NCBI GenBank assembly: GCA_021795795.1
Contig: JAJYPA010000448.1
Span: 1 to 6,880 of the forward strand
Length of the DNA: 6,880 nucleotides
Reading direction: 5' to 3'
From: Pseudomonadota bacterium
Lineage (GTDB): Bacteria > Pseudomonadota > Gammaproteobacteria > Halothiobacillales > Halothiobacillaceae
The notes under the pieces were generated by a model, which saw only the letters and a list, made by a program, of their open reading frames with translations, did no database searches and was not told the DNA's origin. Position 1 is the stretch's first letter. Every line of letters starts with the position of its first letter. This document shows positions 1-5,535 of this stretch, piece by piece. The position numbers and the translations under genes were made by a program.

Positions 1-1244
1 GCTATCTGGTCAATGTGGACCTGTTTATCGAGGGCTTTGATCTGCCCAAGATCGACGCCGTGGCGGTTCTTCGGCCTACCGAAAGTGCCGCCCGCTGGAT
101 TCAGATGGTCGGACGCGGCCTGCGCACGGCGGACGACAAAACGGATTGCCTGGTACTCGATTATGGCGGCAATCTCGACCGCTTCCCCATGCGCCCCGAC
201 GAACCCGGCTTTTTCCGGTACGATCCCAAAGGGCAGGGGGCCAATGTTCCCGGTACGCTGGTGGCAGGTCCGGCTAACCCCGGAATCCCGGTCGAATTGC
301 CCGCACCGCTCACCCATGATGTGACCAGGGTGGATGCGACGGTTTTCCATTCCAACCACAAGGACCGGGACTTTCTCAAAATGCGCTACTTCGTGGGGAT
401 GACCGCCGTAGAGCAGGTCTGGGTGGTTCCGAGCAAGGATTTTACGGACTTCTGGGCGCGGCACGGTTTTGGAGAAGCGCCCAGGACACCGCAAGAGGCC
501 GTGGGCCGGGTACGGGATGGTGATTTACTGTTGCCCCGCGCTGTTTCCCTGCGTTACCGGGCGAATCCCGATAAGGCGTTTGGCTATTCCGAGATCGTTT
601 CCGAAGTACACTCCTGGGCGGAAACCATGGCAAACCGTCACATCTTTTTTACCGTTCCCGGCCACGGGTTTGGGGAATCCTCTGGCTATCGCAAGGGCGC
701 ACCTGGACTGATCCGGCCTACGCCCCTGTATGGGCAAAAGCTCTACGCGGCTCTGGTGGAGCGCGAAAGGGTGCCTGAGAGCGGCCAGTGGGTCACGGCC
801 TATCCCCTGCCCGCCAGCCAGCCGGTAAGGTTCGAGAAGCCGGTGATCCTGTTCAACAATCGAACCGGGCTGAGCTATGTCGCAGAGAAAGCGGAACTGG
901 ACCGGATGCTCCAGAACAAGCTCAGTTTCCGGCCATGGCAGAATCCCGTGCTCCTTGCAGGGAGCAAGCCCCTTGCCGGGGCTCAACCCTTATCCTTCGA
1001 CGGCCCGGTATCCTTGCTGGCTCCGCACGAAATGGGCAATTTGGGTTATCTCTGCGCCCAGAAGCAGTTTTTTGACGCGGCACGAGCCTGGTGGGAACCG
1101 GCAGCGGCGCGGGGCGACGTGGCTTCTCAGAAGAATCTGGCGCTGCTGGTTCAGTGGAATCATCCACAAGCCATTGAGCGCAAACCGACGATTGCCGAGC
1201 AGGAGGGCGTGGCTTTTGCTTATGGTGGTGGGCGACGGCCATGA
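1..1244 (+). CDS. SF2 (DEAD/DEAH-type) helicase, C-terminal part, 5' partial
   Basis: The reading frame is already open at position 3 and gives 413 visible residues before the TGA at 1242-1244, so the start and the ATP-binding lobe lie outside the window. Residues 3-15 (NVDLFIEGFDLP region) match helicase motif V, and QMVGRGLR at residues 34-41 matches motif VI, which carries the arginine finger of the second RecA-like lobe. This lobe belongs to ATP-dependent DNA or RNA translocases and to restriction-type helicases. Residues 60-340 contain no domain I recognise. Residues 344-384 (from MGNLGYLCAQ) have the alternating small and aromatic pattern of a Sel1-like/TPR repeat, probably for protein contacts. 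The family beyond SF2 is uncertain, and a defence-related helicase is plausible from the neighbours but not shown. No terminator follows, and the base composition drops sharply right after the stop. Confidence 0.85.
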   Translation, partial: YLVNVDLFIEGFDLPKIDAVAVLRPTESAARWIQMVGRGLRTADDKTDCLVLDYGGNLDRFPMRPDEPGFFRYDPKGQGANVPGTLVAGPANPGIPVELPAPLTHDVTRVDATVFHSNHKDRDFLKMRYFVGMTAVEQVWVVPSKDFTDFWARHGFGEAPRTPQEAVGRVRDGDLLLPRAVSLRYRANPDKAFGYSEIVSEVHSWAETMANRHIFFTVPGHGFGESSGYRKGAPGLIRPTPLYGQKLYAALVERERVPESGQWVTAYPLPASQPVRFEKPVILFNNRTGLSYVAEKAELDRMLQNKLSFRPWQNPVLLAGSKPLAGAQPLSFDGPVSLLAPHEMGNLGYLCAQKQFFDAARAWWEPAAARGDVASQKNLALLVQWNHPQAIERKPTIAEQEGVAFAYGGGRRP

Positions 1245-1248
1245 GATT

Positions 1249-1277
1249 TTGTTATGAATTGGCAATTCATTTATACG
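1249..1277 (+). promoter_or_regulatory. Candidate promoter with palindromic operator before the PIN gene
   Basis: A perfect palindrome ATGAATT-GGC-AATTCAT (7-base arms, 3-base centre) lies at 1254-1270, in the 66-base gap between the helicase stop and the GTG of the PIN gene. A weak promoter reading places TTGTTA (1249-1254) as -35 and TATACG (1272-1277) as -10 with 17 bases between, so the palindrome would fill the spacer as an operator. The match to consensus is only 4 of 6 in each box, so the palindrome is better supported than the promoter. Confidence 0.35.
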
Positions 1278-1310
1278 TTATGGATTTTTAAGGTTTATTG
1301 AGGATTCAAG

Positions 1311-2180
1311 GTGAACATTGATATATTTGATAATAGCGCAAAATCACAGGATTTAGTTAGGCTAATGAGGGTTTTGTCATCGCATTATTCTGTGGCAAAA
1401 TTTGATATTATTTTAGATACAAATATTATATTGAAAGACTTGGCATCTTTGGCTAAAAATAAAGTCCTCAAGCCCGAGTACAGAACTAATATAATGGAGT
1501 GCATTCAGGCGAACATTTTTGTTGCTTACATCACGAGACACATTGAAAATGAAGTAGAAGAAAAAATAGAAAAGCGCTGCGACGATTTTGGGATTGCAGA
1601 AAAATTATTAAGAGATGAGTGGCAAGTTTATAGAAAGATGCTAAAAAAGCGAAAGGTGAGCGACAGGGAAGTTGAGAAGTTCATCCTCAAAAATAACATA
1701 CGCGATATCGACGACGCACCTACGATTATGTTGGCAAAAAAATTGAATGCCTTAATCTTTACAGAGAACAAGAAAGATTTTGTTCCTGTAAAAGATAGGC
1801 TTATTGCTAATCATTCAAAATTTAGCGAGTCAGCCAGGGATTATGCAAGAGAAATGGCAGTTGCCATATATTTCGAGGGTAACATTATATATTTTGGCTC
1901 CATATCAATGGAGGTATTCTTTTCTGCAATTCATAGTTCTTTAGAGATTTTCAAGAAACTACCAGGCGTTATCAAGATGGTGGTTATTTTGGCTGTCATT
2001 ACTATTGTTGCGCATCCCGTCTGTCGCTCTTATATACTTGATGCTGTGAAAAGACTTTGTGATAAGGCTATCAGTCAGGATGGATTAAATGTTATTGACT
2101 CAATTTTGAGTATTCACGATAGCACATTACAGAAAATACCTGAATATCCTCATGTTACGGTTGAATCAGAAATAAGATGA
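1311..2180 (+). CDS. PIN-domain nuclease-like protein with one transmembrane segment
   Basis: This is a 289-residue protein. The start is GTG at 1311, chosen because GAGGA at 1300-1304 lies six bases upstream. Residues 31-157 read as a PIN domain, a metal-dependent RNase fold found in toxins and RNA-decay enzymes. The signs are FDIILDTNI (D36, N38), acidic residues E81-E84 in ENEVEEK, the RDIDDAPTIMLAKKL helix (D132, D134, D135) and TENKKDF (E152-D156). These supply the usual acidic cluster. Residues 219-237 (GVIKMVVILAVITIVAHPV) form a hydrophobic helix long enough to cross the membrane, followed by a polar tail of about 50 residues, so the PIN part is probably cytoplasmic and membrane-tethered. 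The gene is strikingly AT-rich and rich in Lys, Ile and Asn compared with both neighbours, which suggests recent acquisition. Its stop overlaps the next start as ATGA, implying translational coupling. The RNA target is unknown. Confidence 0.75.
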   Translation: MNIDIFDNSAKSQDLVRLMRVLSSHYSVAKFDIILDTNIILKDLASLAKNKVLKPEYRTNIMECIQANIFVAYITRHIENEVEEKIEKRCDDFGIAEKLLRDEWQVYRKMLKKRKVSDREVEKFILKNNIRDIDDAPTIMLAKKLNALIFTENKKDFVPVKDRLIANHSKFSESARDYAREMAVAIYFEGNIIYFGSISMEVFFSAIHSSLEIFKKLPGVIKMVVILAVITIVAHPVCRSYILDAVKRLCDKAISQDGLNVIDSILSIHDSTLQKIPEYPHVTVESEIR

Positions 2181-3001
2181 ATCTATCTTTTTTTGCAGAG
2201 GAATCTGTCTTCGTATTCGGCTCCAATCGTCAGGGCATCCACGGCGCAGGAGCCGCCCTGTTCGCGGCCAAGCATCGAGGTGCACAGGCGGGGCAGGGTG
2301 AGGGTATGCACCCTGCAAAGGGCTTTGCCGGACAGAGCTATGCGCTTCCGACCAAGCACGGCCCCCATGATCCGGCCCCGAATTTCGCCTTGCTTCAAGA
2401 GAGCGTGGCCCGCTTTCTGGAGTTTGCCCAGGCACGGCCATGGCTTTCCTTCATGGTGACGCGGGTAGGATGCGGTCTGGCCGGGTTTACCGATGCACAA
2501 GTATCTCCGCTGTTCGCCCAGGTTCCGGCCAACTGCCATCTTCCGGGCATCTGGCGCACCAATCACGTTCCGCTGATTGTCGCCGGATCGCGGGGAATCA
2601 GCGAGGAAGAAACGGGTCACCATCTGGATGAACAGGTGTCTCCAGACTTTCGCGGGGAAATCGTCAGCGGGATGGCAAGGGGGGTGGATCGGAGCGGAGC
2701 ACAGTGGGCCAAAACGCATCATCTGCCCTTGGTTGAGGCTCCGGCGCTCTGGGGTCGCTACGGTCGGGCAGCCGGATTAATCCGCAATCAATGGATGGCG
2801 TGGTACGCTACTCACCTCATTGCTATTTGGGATGGGCAATCACGCGGCACCCAGAGCATGATCCGTACCGCAGAACGGGATCGGTTGGATGTTCGGGTGG
2901 TGCTGACGGAGCCGCCGCAGCCACATGAGGCGTACTGTGGACAGCGAGGATATAGGGACATACCCTGCCGGGTGCAACCCTGTACGCCCCATAGAGCCTG
3001 A
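2177..3001 (+). CDS. Macro-like (A1S_2505-type phage protein) and SLOG/DUF2493 fusion
   Basis: This is a 274-residue two-domain protein. Residues 10-123 resemble a small phage non-structural protein family I recall as A1S_2505. FGSNRQGIHGAGAALFA at 14-30 has the glycine-rich loop look of macro domains, followed by SYALPTK (54-60) and VTRVGCGLAG (94-103). Residues 131-242 match the DUF2493/cpYpsA branch of the SLOG superfamily, a Rossmann-like fold proposed to bind or process nucleotide-derived ligands. The evidence is VPLIVAGSRG (131-140), IVSGMARGVD (162-171), RYGRAAGLIRN (194-204) and WDGQSRGT (218-225). Both domains keep their conserved residues. The last 30 residues (from PPQPHEAYC) match neither domain and may be a spacer tail. 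The start overlaps the PIN stop as ATGA and no clear ribosome site precedes it, so translation is probably coupled to the PIN gene. The first few codons are AT-rich, then composition returns to GC-rich. The actual ligand is not known. Confidence 0.8.
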   Translation: MNLSFFAEESVFVFGSNRQGIHGAGAALFAAKHRGAQAGQGEGMHPAKGFAGQSYALPTKHGPHDPAPNFALLQESVARFLEFAQARPWLSFMVTRVGCGLAGFTDAQVSPLFAQVPANCHLPGIWRTNHVPLIVAGSRGISEEETGHHLDEQVSPDFRGEIVSGMARGVDRSGAQWAKTHHLPLVEAPALWGRYGRAAGLIRNQWMAWYATHLIAIWDGQSRGTQSMIRTAERDRLDVRVVLTEPPQPHEAYCGQRGYRDIPCRVQPCTPHRA

Positions 3002-3043
3002 TCGACGGTTGTCTGATATGTTCACGGTAGAAAGGAGATTACC

Positions 3044-3292
3044 ATGTTTGGATTCCACGAACACGAAACGCCACCCAACGTCACCTGCATCTGTGGCGCG
3101 GATATGGAACACCACGGTGCCCATGGTATTCGCATGGGCGGGTTAACCGGGCTGATGGGCGCGGGCGCGGCCATGATTGGCGGTCAGCTTGCCAGTGACG
3201 GCGAGGAAGCCTTTGAGAAGAAACTGGAGGTAGAAATCTTTGTCTGTCCTCAGTGCCAGGACGTGCGGTTCAAGTATCGCAAAGGCTTGTGA
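3044..3292 (+). CDS. Small zinc-ribbon-like protein with glycine-rich centre
   Basis: An 82-residue protein with a strong ribosome site, AAAGGAG at 3031-3037, seven bases before the ATG. Two cysteine pairs bracket the protein: C15 and C17 (TCICGADM) and C68 and C71 (VCPQCQD), a spacing that suggests one zinc ribbon built from both ends. Between them residues 28-47 are very rich in glycine, methionine and alanine (GIRMGGLTGLMGAGAAMIGG) and might form a flexible loop or a short membrane-inserting hairpin. I do not recognise the family. It starts 42 bases after the macro-SLOG gene and is followed after five bases by a small membrane protein, so these two are probably co-transcribed. Confidence 0.65.
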   Translation: MFGFHEHETPPNVTCICGADMEHHGAHGIRMGGLTGLMGAGAAMIGGQLASDGEEAFEKKLEVEIFVCPQCQDVRFKYRKGL

Positions 3293-3297
3293 TTATT

Positions 3298-3519
3298 ATG
3301 GAAAAGTCTGACAACAAGGAAATGGTTGACCTCCTGAAAAAGCCCTTATCCATCATTGGGTGGGCGGATATGGCTTTTTTGGTGGCTATTCTGACACTGT
3401 TCATTCTCCATCGGATCACTATGGGCATGTTTGAGGCGATTTTGGTTGCTTTCGCGGTCATTCAGTCGATTGTGGTGTTCACCTGGATTTATCGGGTCAA
3501 AAAACGCTTTCAAAAATAG
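3298..3519 (+). CDS. Small two-helix membrane protein
   Basis: A 73-residue protein. The ATG at 3298 is preferred over an earlier in-frame codon at 3253 because that would bury the start inside the zinc-ribbon gene; translation may instead restart after the stop at 3292. Two hydrophobic segments are visible, about residues 18-38 (LSIIGWADMAFLVAILTLF) and 43-64 (GMFEAILVAFAVIQSIVVF), with a basic end (RVKKRFQK). By the positive-inside rule both ends should face the cytoplasm. The function is not recognisable. No good ribosome site is seen, which fits coupling to the upstream gene. Confidence 0.55.
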   Translation: MEKSDNKEMVDLLKKPLSIIGWADMAFLVAILTLFILHRITMGMFEAILVAFAVIQSIVVFTWIYRVKKRFQK

Positions 3520-3562
3520 GCGTGATTTCTTCACCGGCGACGGTCACTTTGGGGCGACAACA

Positions 3563-3874
3563 ATGATCTGGATGTTTGCTGGGAGTGGCCTGACCAAGCT
3601 GGCTCTGGCGGCAGGCGGAGTAGCATTGTTGGCCGGACCACTGAATAACGCAAACACTTGGGTGACAGGGCACAGCCCCTATCTGCCTTCCGCCGCTACA
3701 CGCCTTTCCTATACCGCCAACGCTAACCAGGTAAAGAACGCCTACCGAAAAGGGGTGGTTGTCGATCTGGAGAACTGGCCCTATACTCCACGCTGGCAGC
3801 GCGACCAGCCTAAGGGATACGTGTTAGTCATTCTTGCGCTTGCTAAAAAGCCCTTTCCTCCATGCCATGATTAA
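3563..3874 (+). pseudogene. 5' fragment of a larger hypothetical gene (DLENWPYTP protein)
   Basis: An open stretch of 103 codons from an ATG at 3563 (weak GGGG upstream). Residues 1-83 look like real protein: AGPLNNANTW (24-33), HSPYLPSAATRLSYTANANQ (37-56) and VVVDLENWPYTPRWQRDQP (65-83). DLENWPYTP is the kind of acidic-aromatic strand end seen at the catalytic face of barrel-type hydrolase-like proteins, but I cannot name the family. From about residue 84 (position 3812) the sequence turns into basic, low-complexity residues that are the antisense of the 3' end of the minus-strand membrane gene. The gene is therefore interpreted as cut off by the neighbouring cassette. A genuine short protein cannot be excluded. 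Confidence 0.5.
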
Positions 3875-4168
3875 CACTACAAGGATAAAAACCTCACCAA
3901 TGGTGTCGCTCACAAAATCAAAAGCTATCGCAAACCAAAAAGAATGCGGGTTTTTCGCTTCGTACACATATCCAAAGCGATTCCAAATCATTCCATAATC
4001 AATGCCGTGAATAATAAAAAAATCCAGCCAAATTAAAACAAACAAAGCGATGGATAAAATAGCCAGAAAAGCACCCCTGGCACTCTTTAATGCCAGTTTT
4101 AATAGGCCAGCAAAACCTAGAAGTATCGCCGCCATCAATATCAGGGCAATCCATTTCCATTCAGGCAT
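3824..4168 (-). CDS. Three-helix membrane protein of unknown function (AT-rich cassette)
   Basis: A 114-residue protein starting at ATG 4168-4166 with a GAGG ribosome site just upstream on the minus strand (complement of 4173-4176). Hydrophobic segments lie at about residues 6-26 (WIALILMAAILLGFAGLL), 32-53 (GAFLAILSIALFVLIWLDFF) and 77-102 (FWFAIAFDFVSDTIGEVFIL). YVYEAKNPHSFW (67-78) links the second and third helices, and the end is strongly basic (RKGLFSKRKND), pointing to a cytoplasmic tail. The family is not recognised; the Y-x-P-x-x-FW element before a last helix is a pattern I associate with many small inner-membrane proteins. The start overlaps the end of the AbiEii remnant by eight bases. 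The gene is visibly richer in A and T than its neighbours and truncates genes on both sides, so it probably arrived as a foreign cassette. Confidence 0.65.
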   Translation of the reverse strand: MPEWKWIALILMAAILLGFAGLLKLALKSARGAFLAILSIALFVLIWLDFFIIHGIDYGMIWNRFGYVYEAKNPHSFWFAIAFDFVSDTIGEVFILVVLIMAWRKGLFSKRKND

Positions 4169-4343
4169 AGTGCCTCACCCCGCCCGTTGCTGCAATCGCC
4201 TTTTCTTCTTTGCGGGAAGGGCTGTGCCAGAGATGCAGTGCAATGGGTGTTCCTCCATTCAGCACAAAGTCGAAGTCGGGTAGCGGCTGTAATTTGGTCC
4301 GAAGGCGTTGTTGTGGAGGCGTGAGGATGTCAAAAGGCGTCAT
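4161..4343 (-). pseudogene. Truncated AbiEii-type nucleotidyltransferase toxin, N-terminal remnant
   Basis: The start ATG (4343-4341) overlaps the stop of the upstream partner gene (TGA 4342-4340) as ATGA, the normal coupling of such pairs. Residues 1-44 match the N terminus of AbiEii/AbiGii-like nucleotidyltransferases as I recall it: TPFDILTPPQQRL, then FDFVLNGGTPIALHL (25-38), which holds the GG-T helix start typical of the nucleotidyltransferase fold. The catalytic aspartates (DFDFF-like motif) that should follow within about ten residues are missing. Instead the frame runs through KEEKAIAATGG to a stop after 60 residues; full family members are several hundred residues long. Homology appears to end near position 4212. 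The remnant should have no transferase activity. Confidence 0.75.
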
Positions 4344-4624
4344 GAGGATGTTCTGGCAGGCAAGGGCGGCACCTGATCGACTTCGGCCAGTCCCAGGCGA
4401 TAGTGCCAAGAGTGCCAGGATCGCGGGCGAAACCAGCCCGCTTGCGCCCGGTGCAAGGTCTCTTTCAGCGGTTCGTCGCCCAGGGCTTCCCGCATCCGTT
4501 CCACATCCTTATAGTCGCCCAGATCCATGACCTGAGCGATCAAACGGTAGGGATCGCGCAGGGCTTCCTCTGGCGTCATCCACCACAGATACCGTACAAA
4601 GGGAAGCAGATCGGTGTTGTCCAT
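4340..4624 (-). CDS. Small partner (probable antitoxin) of AbiEii-like toxin
   Basis: A 94-residue protein starting at ATG 4624-4622 (MDNTDLLPF), with AGGTG just upstream. In-frame GTG and ATG codons at 4666 and 4663 would add 14 or 13 residues that look less like coding sequence. The protein is acidic and helical in its first half (LLPFVRYLWWMTPEEALRD, residues 6-24, then LIAQVMDLGDYKDVERMREA, 28-47) and ends in WFRPRSWHSWHYRLGL (64-79). I recall this as a small conserved protein encoded directly upstream of AbiEii-like nucleotidyltransferases, in the antitoxin position. It is not the winged-helix AbiEi type. The gene seems complete while its toxin partner is truncated, so it may now be an orphan antitoxin. 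Confidence 0.65.
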   Translation of the reverse strand: MDNTDLLPFVRYLWWMTPEEALRDPYRLIAQVMDLGDYKDVERMREALGDEPLKETLHRAQAGWFRPRSWHSWHYRLGLAEVDQVPPLPARTSS

Positions 4625-4667
4625 GACACCTATTTTAGCATGGTCATTCTGAAAAATCGGCATCACC

Positions 4668-4686
4668 CCTGTAAGATCACTACAGG
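4668..4686. promoter_or_regulatory. Inverted repeat CCTGTA-N7-TACAGG, candidate operator
   Basis: Perfect six-base arms at 4668-4673 and 4681-4686 are separated by AGATCAC. The dyad sits in the 71-base divergent gap between the AbiE-like pair and the AAA+ ATPase gene, and its right arm overlaps the AGGAG ribosome site (4684-4688) of the ATPase gene. The TGTA-N7-TACA core is typical of dimeric helix-turn-helix operators. It could instead form a small mRNA hairpin hiding the ribosome site. No consensus promoter was found nearby. Confidence 0.4.
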
Positions 4687-4695
4687 AGATTGCTC

Positions 4696-5535
4696 ATGGA
4701 TTTGACCCGAACCGGATACCGGCCCAATCCCGAAACCATTCAGGCATTGAAATCCCTCATGGCCCAGAAGGGCAGCGGGGCGCGGGCCTTGCTCGTGACC
4801 GGCGAGGCGGGCACCGGCAAGACGGCTCTAGCCGAAGCCATTGCCGACGCGCTGGACGCCCGCGACCGCTATTACTATGTCCAGTTGCACTCGTGGACGG
4901 ACGGCAAAAAGTTCTTTGACTACCAGAGTGGTGCGGGCGACGAAGAAAAGGGCTTTTTGACCAAGGTGGCAGAGGCCAGCCAGGAAGAAGTTTGCACCCG
5001 GCATGGGGGTTGGACCGTGGCCTGTCTGGACGAAATGGATAAAGCGCCAGAGAGCTTCGAGGCGCTTTTTCTGGATTGGTTGCAGACGGGCCGGGTACCC
5101 GGAAAACCCGGAGAACACCTGTATACCAATCTCGACCGATTGCTGGTGCTGGTGACCAGCAATGGAATGCGCGAGCACACGGAGCCTTTCATGCGCCGTT
5201 GTCGGCGGTTGCGCATGGAGCGCATGAGTCATGCACTGGCCGTAGAACTGCTCCTGACCCGCACCCAGACCTCGGAGCGGGCCTGCGAACTGACCGTAGA
5301 CCTGGCCCACGCCTGCGAACGGGTGGACGAAACCGTGATCTCCCTCCAGGAAATGACCCACTTCCTCAATGAAGCGCGGCACGTCTGCAAGAGTATGAAC
5401 GACCTGAAAGCGGCGACCGTGGCCTGGCTCATGCGCCGGGATGAACCCGAAAATATCCTCCGCGCCTTTGAAGTGCAGCGCATCCTACCGTTACTTTGGG
5501 TGGAGATCGAAAGTTTGCAACAGGAGGCGGCATGA
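4696..5535 (+). CDS. MoxR-like AAA+ ATPase
   Basis: A 279-residue protein. The ATG at 4696 is chosen over a TTG at 4690 because AGGAG (4684-4688) is then spaced seven bases. It holds a complete AAA+ core: Walker A GEAGTGKT (36-43), Walker B VACLDEMD (108-115), sensor 1 VTSN (153-156) and an arginine-finger-like EPFMRRCRRLRM (163-174). The helical lid follows, then a C-terminal helical region to residue 279. The order and the SNGMRE stretch resemble MoxR/dynein-related ATPases that remodel protein complexes. MoxR proteins usually have a von Willebrand partner; none is visible here. The stop overlaps the next start as ATGA, placing the ATPase in one operon with the excisionase-like and integrase genes, so a role in the element's maintenance or transfer is inferred from context. 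Confidence 0.8.
   Translation: MDLTRTGYRPNPETIQALKSLMAQKGSGARALLVTGEAGTGKTALAEAIADALDARDRYYYVQLHSWTDGKKFFDYQSGAGDEEKGFLTKVAEASQEEVCTRHGGWTVACLDEMDKAPESFEALFLDWLQTGRVPGKPGEHLYTNLDRLLVLVTSNGMREHTEPFMRRCRRLRMERMSHALAVELLLTRTQTSERACELTVDLAHACERVDETVISLQEMTHFLNEARHVCKSMNDLKAATVAWLMRRDEPENILRAFEVQRILPLLWVEIESLQQEAA

Noticed and set aside
525..986. Open frame on the minus strand inside the helicase gene
   Set aside because: It is antisense to a clearly coding helicase frame and shows no recognisable domain, so it is a by-product of high GC content.
1241..1291. Sixteen-codon frame starting with an ATGA overlap at the helicase stop
   Set aside because: It is very short and its sequence overlaps the palindrome and candidate promoter. 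It might be the stump of a lost downstream gene, but nothing supports this.
4632..4637. TAAAAT on the minus strand as a -10 box giving a leaderless antitoxin mRNA
   Set aside because: The box is close to consensus but no -35 is found at a proper distance, so it is not called.
4625..4666. Earlier start for the antitoxin-side gene at GTG 4666 or ATG 4663
   Set aside because: The added residues look non-coding and reach toward the divergent dyad; MDNTDLL fits the family start I recall. This remains somewhat open.
4828..5382. Long minus-strand frame opposite the AAA+ ATPase
   Set aside because: The plus strand carries complete Walker A, Walker B and sensor motifs; the opposite frame shows only GC-driven openness.
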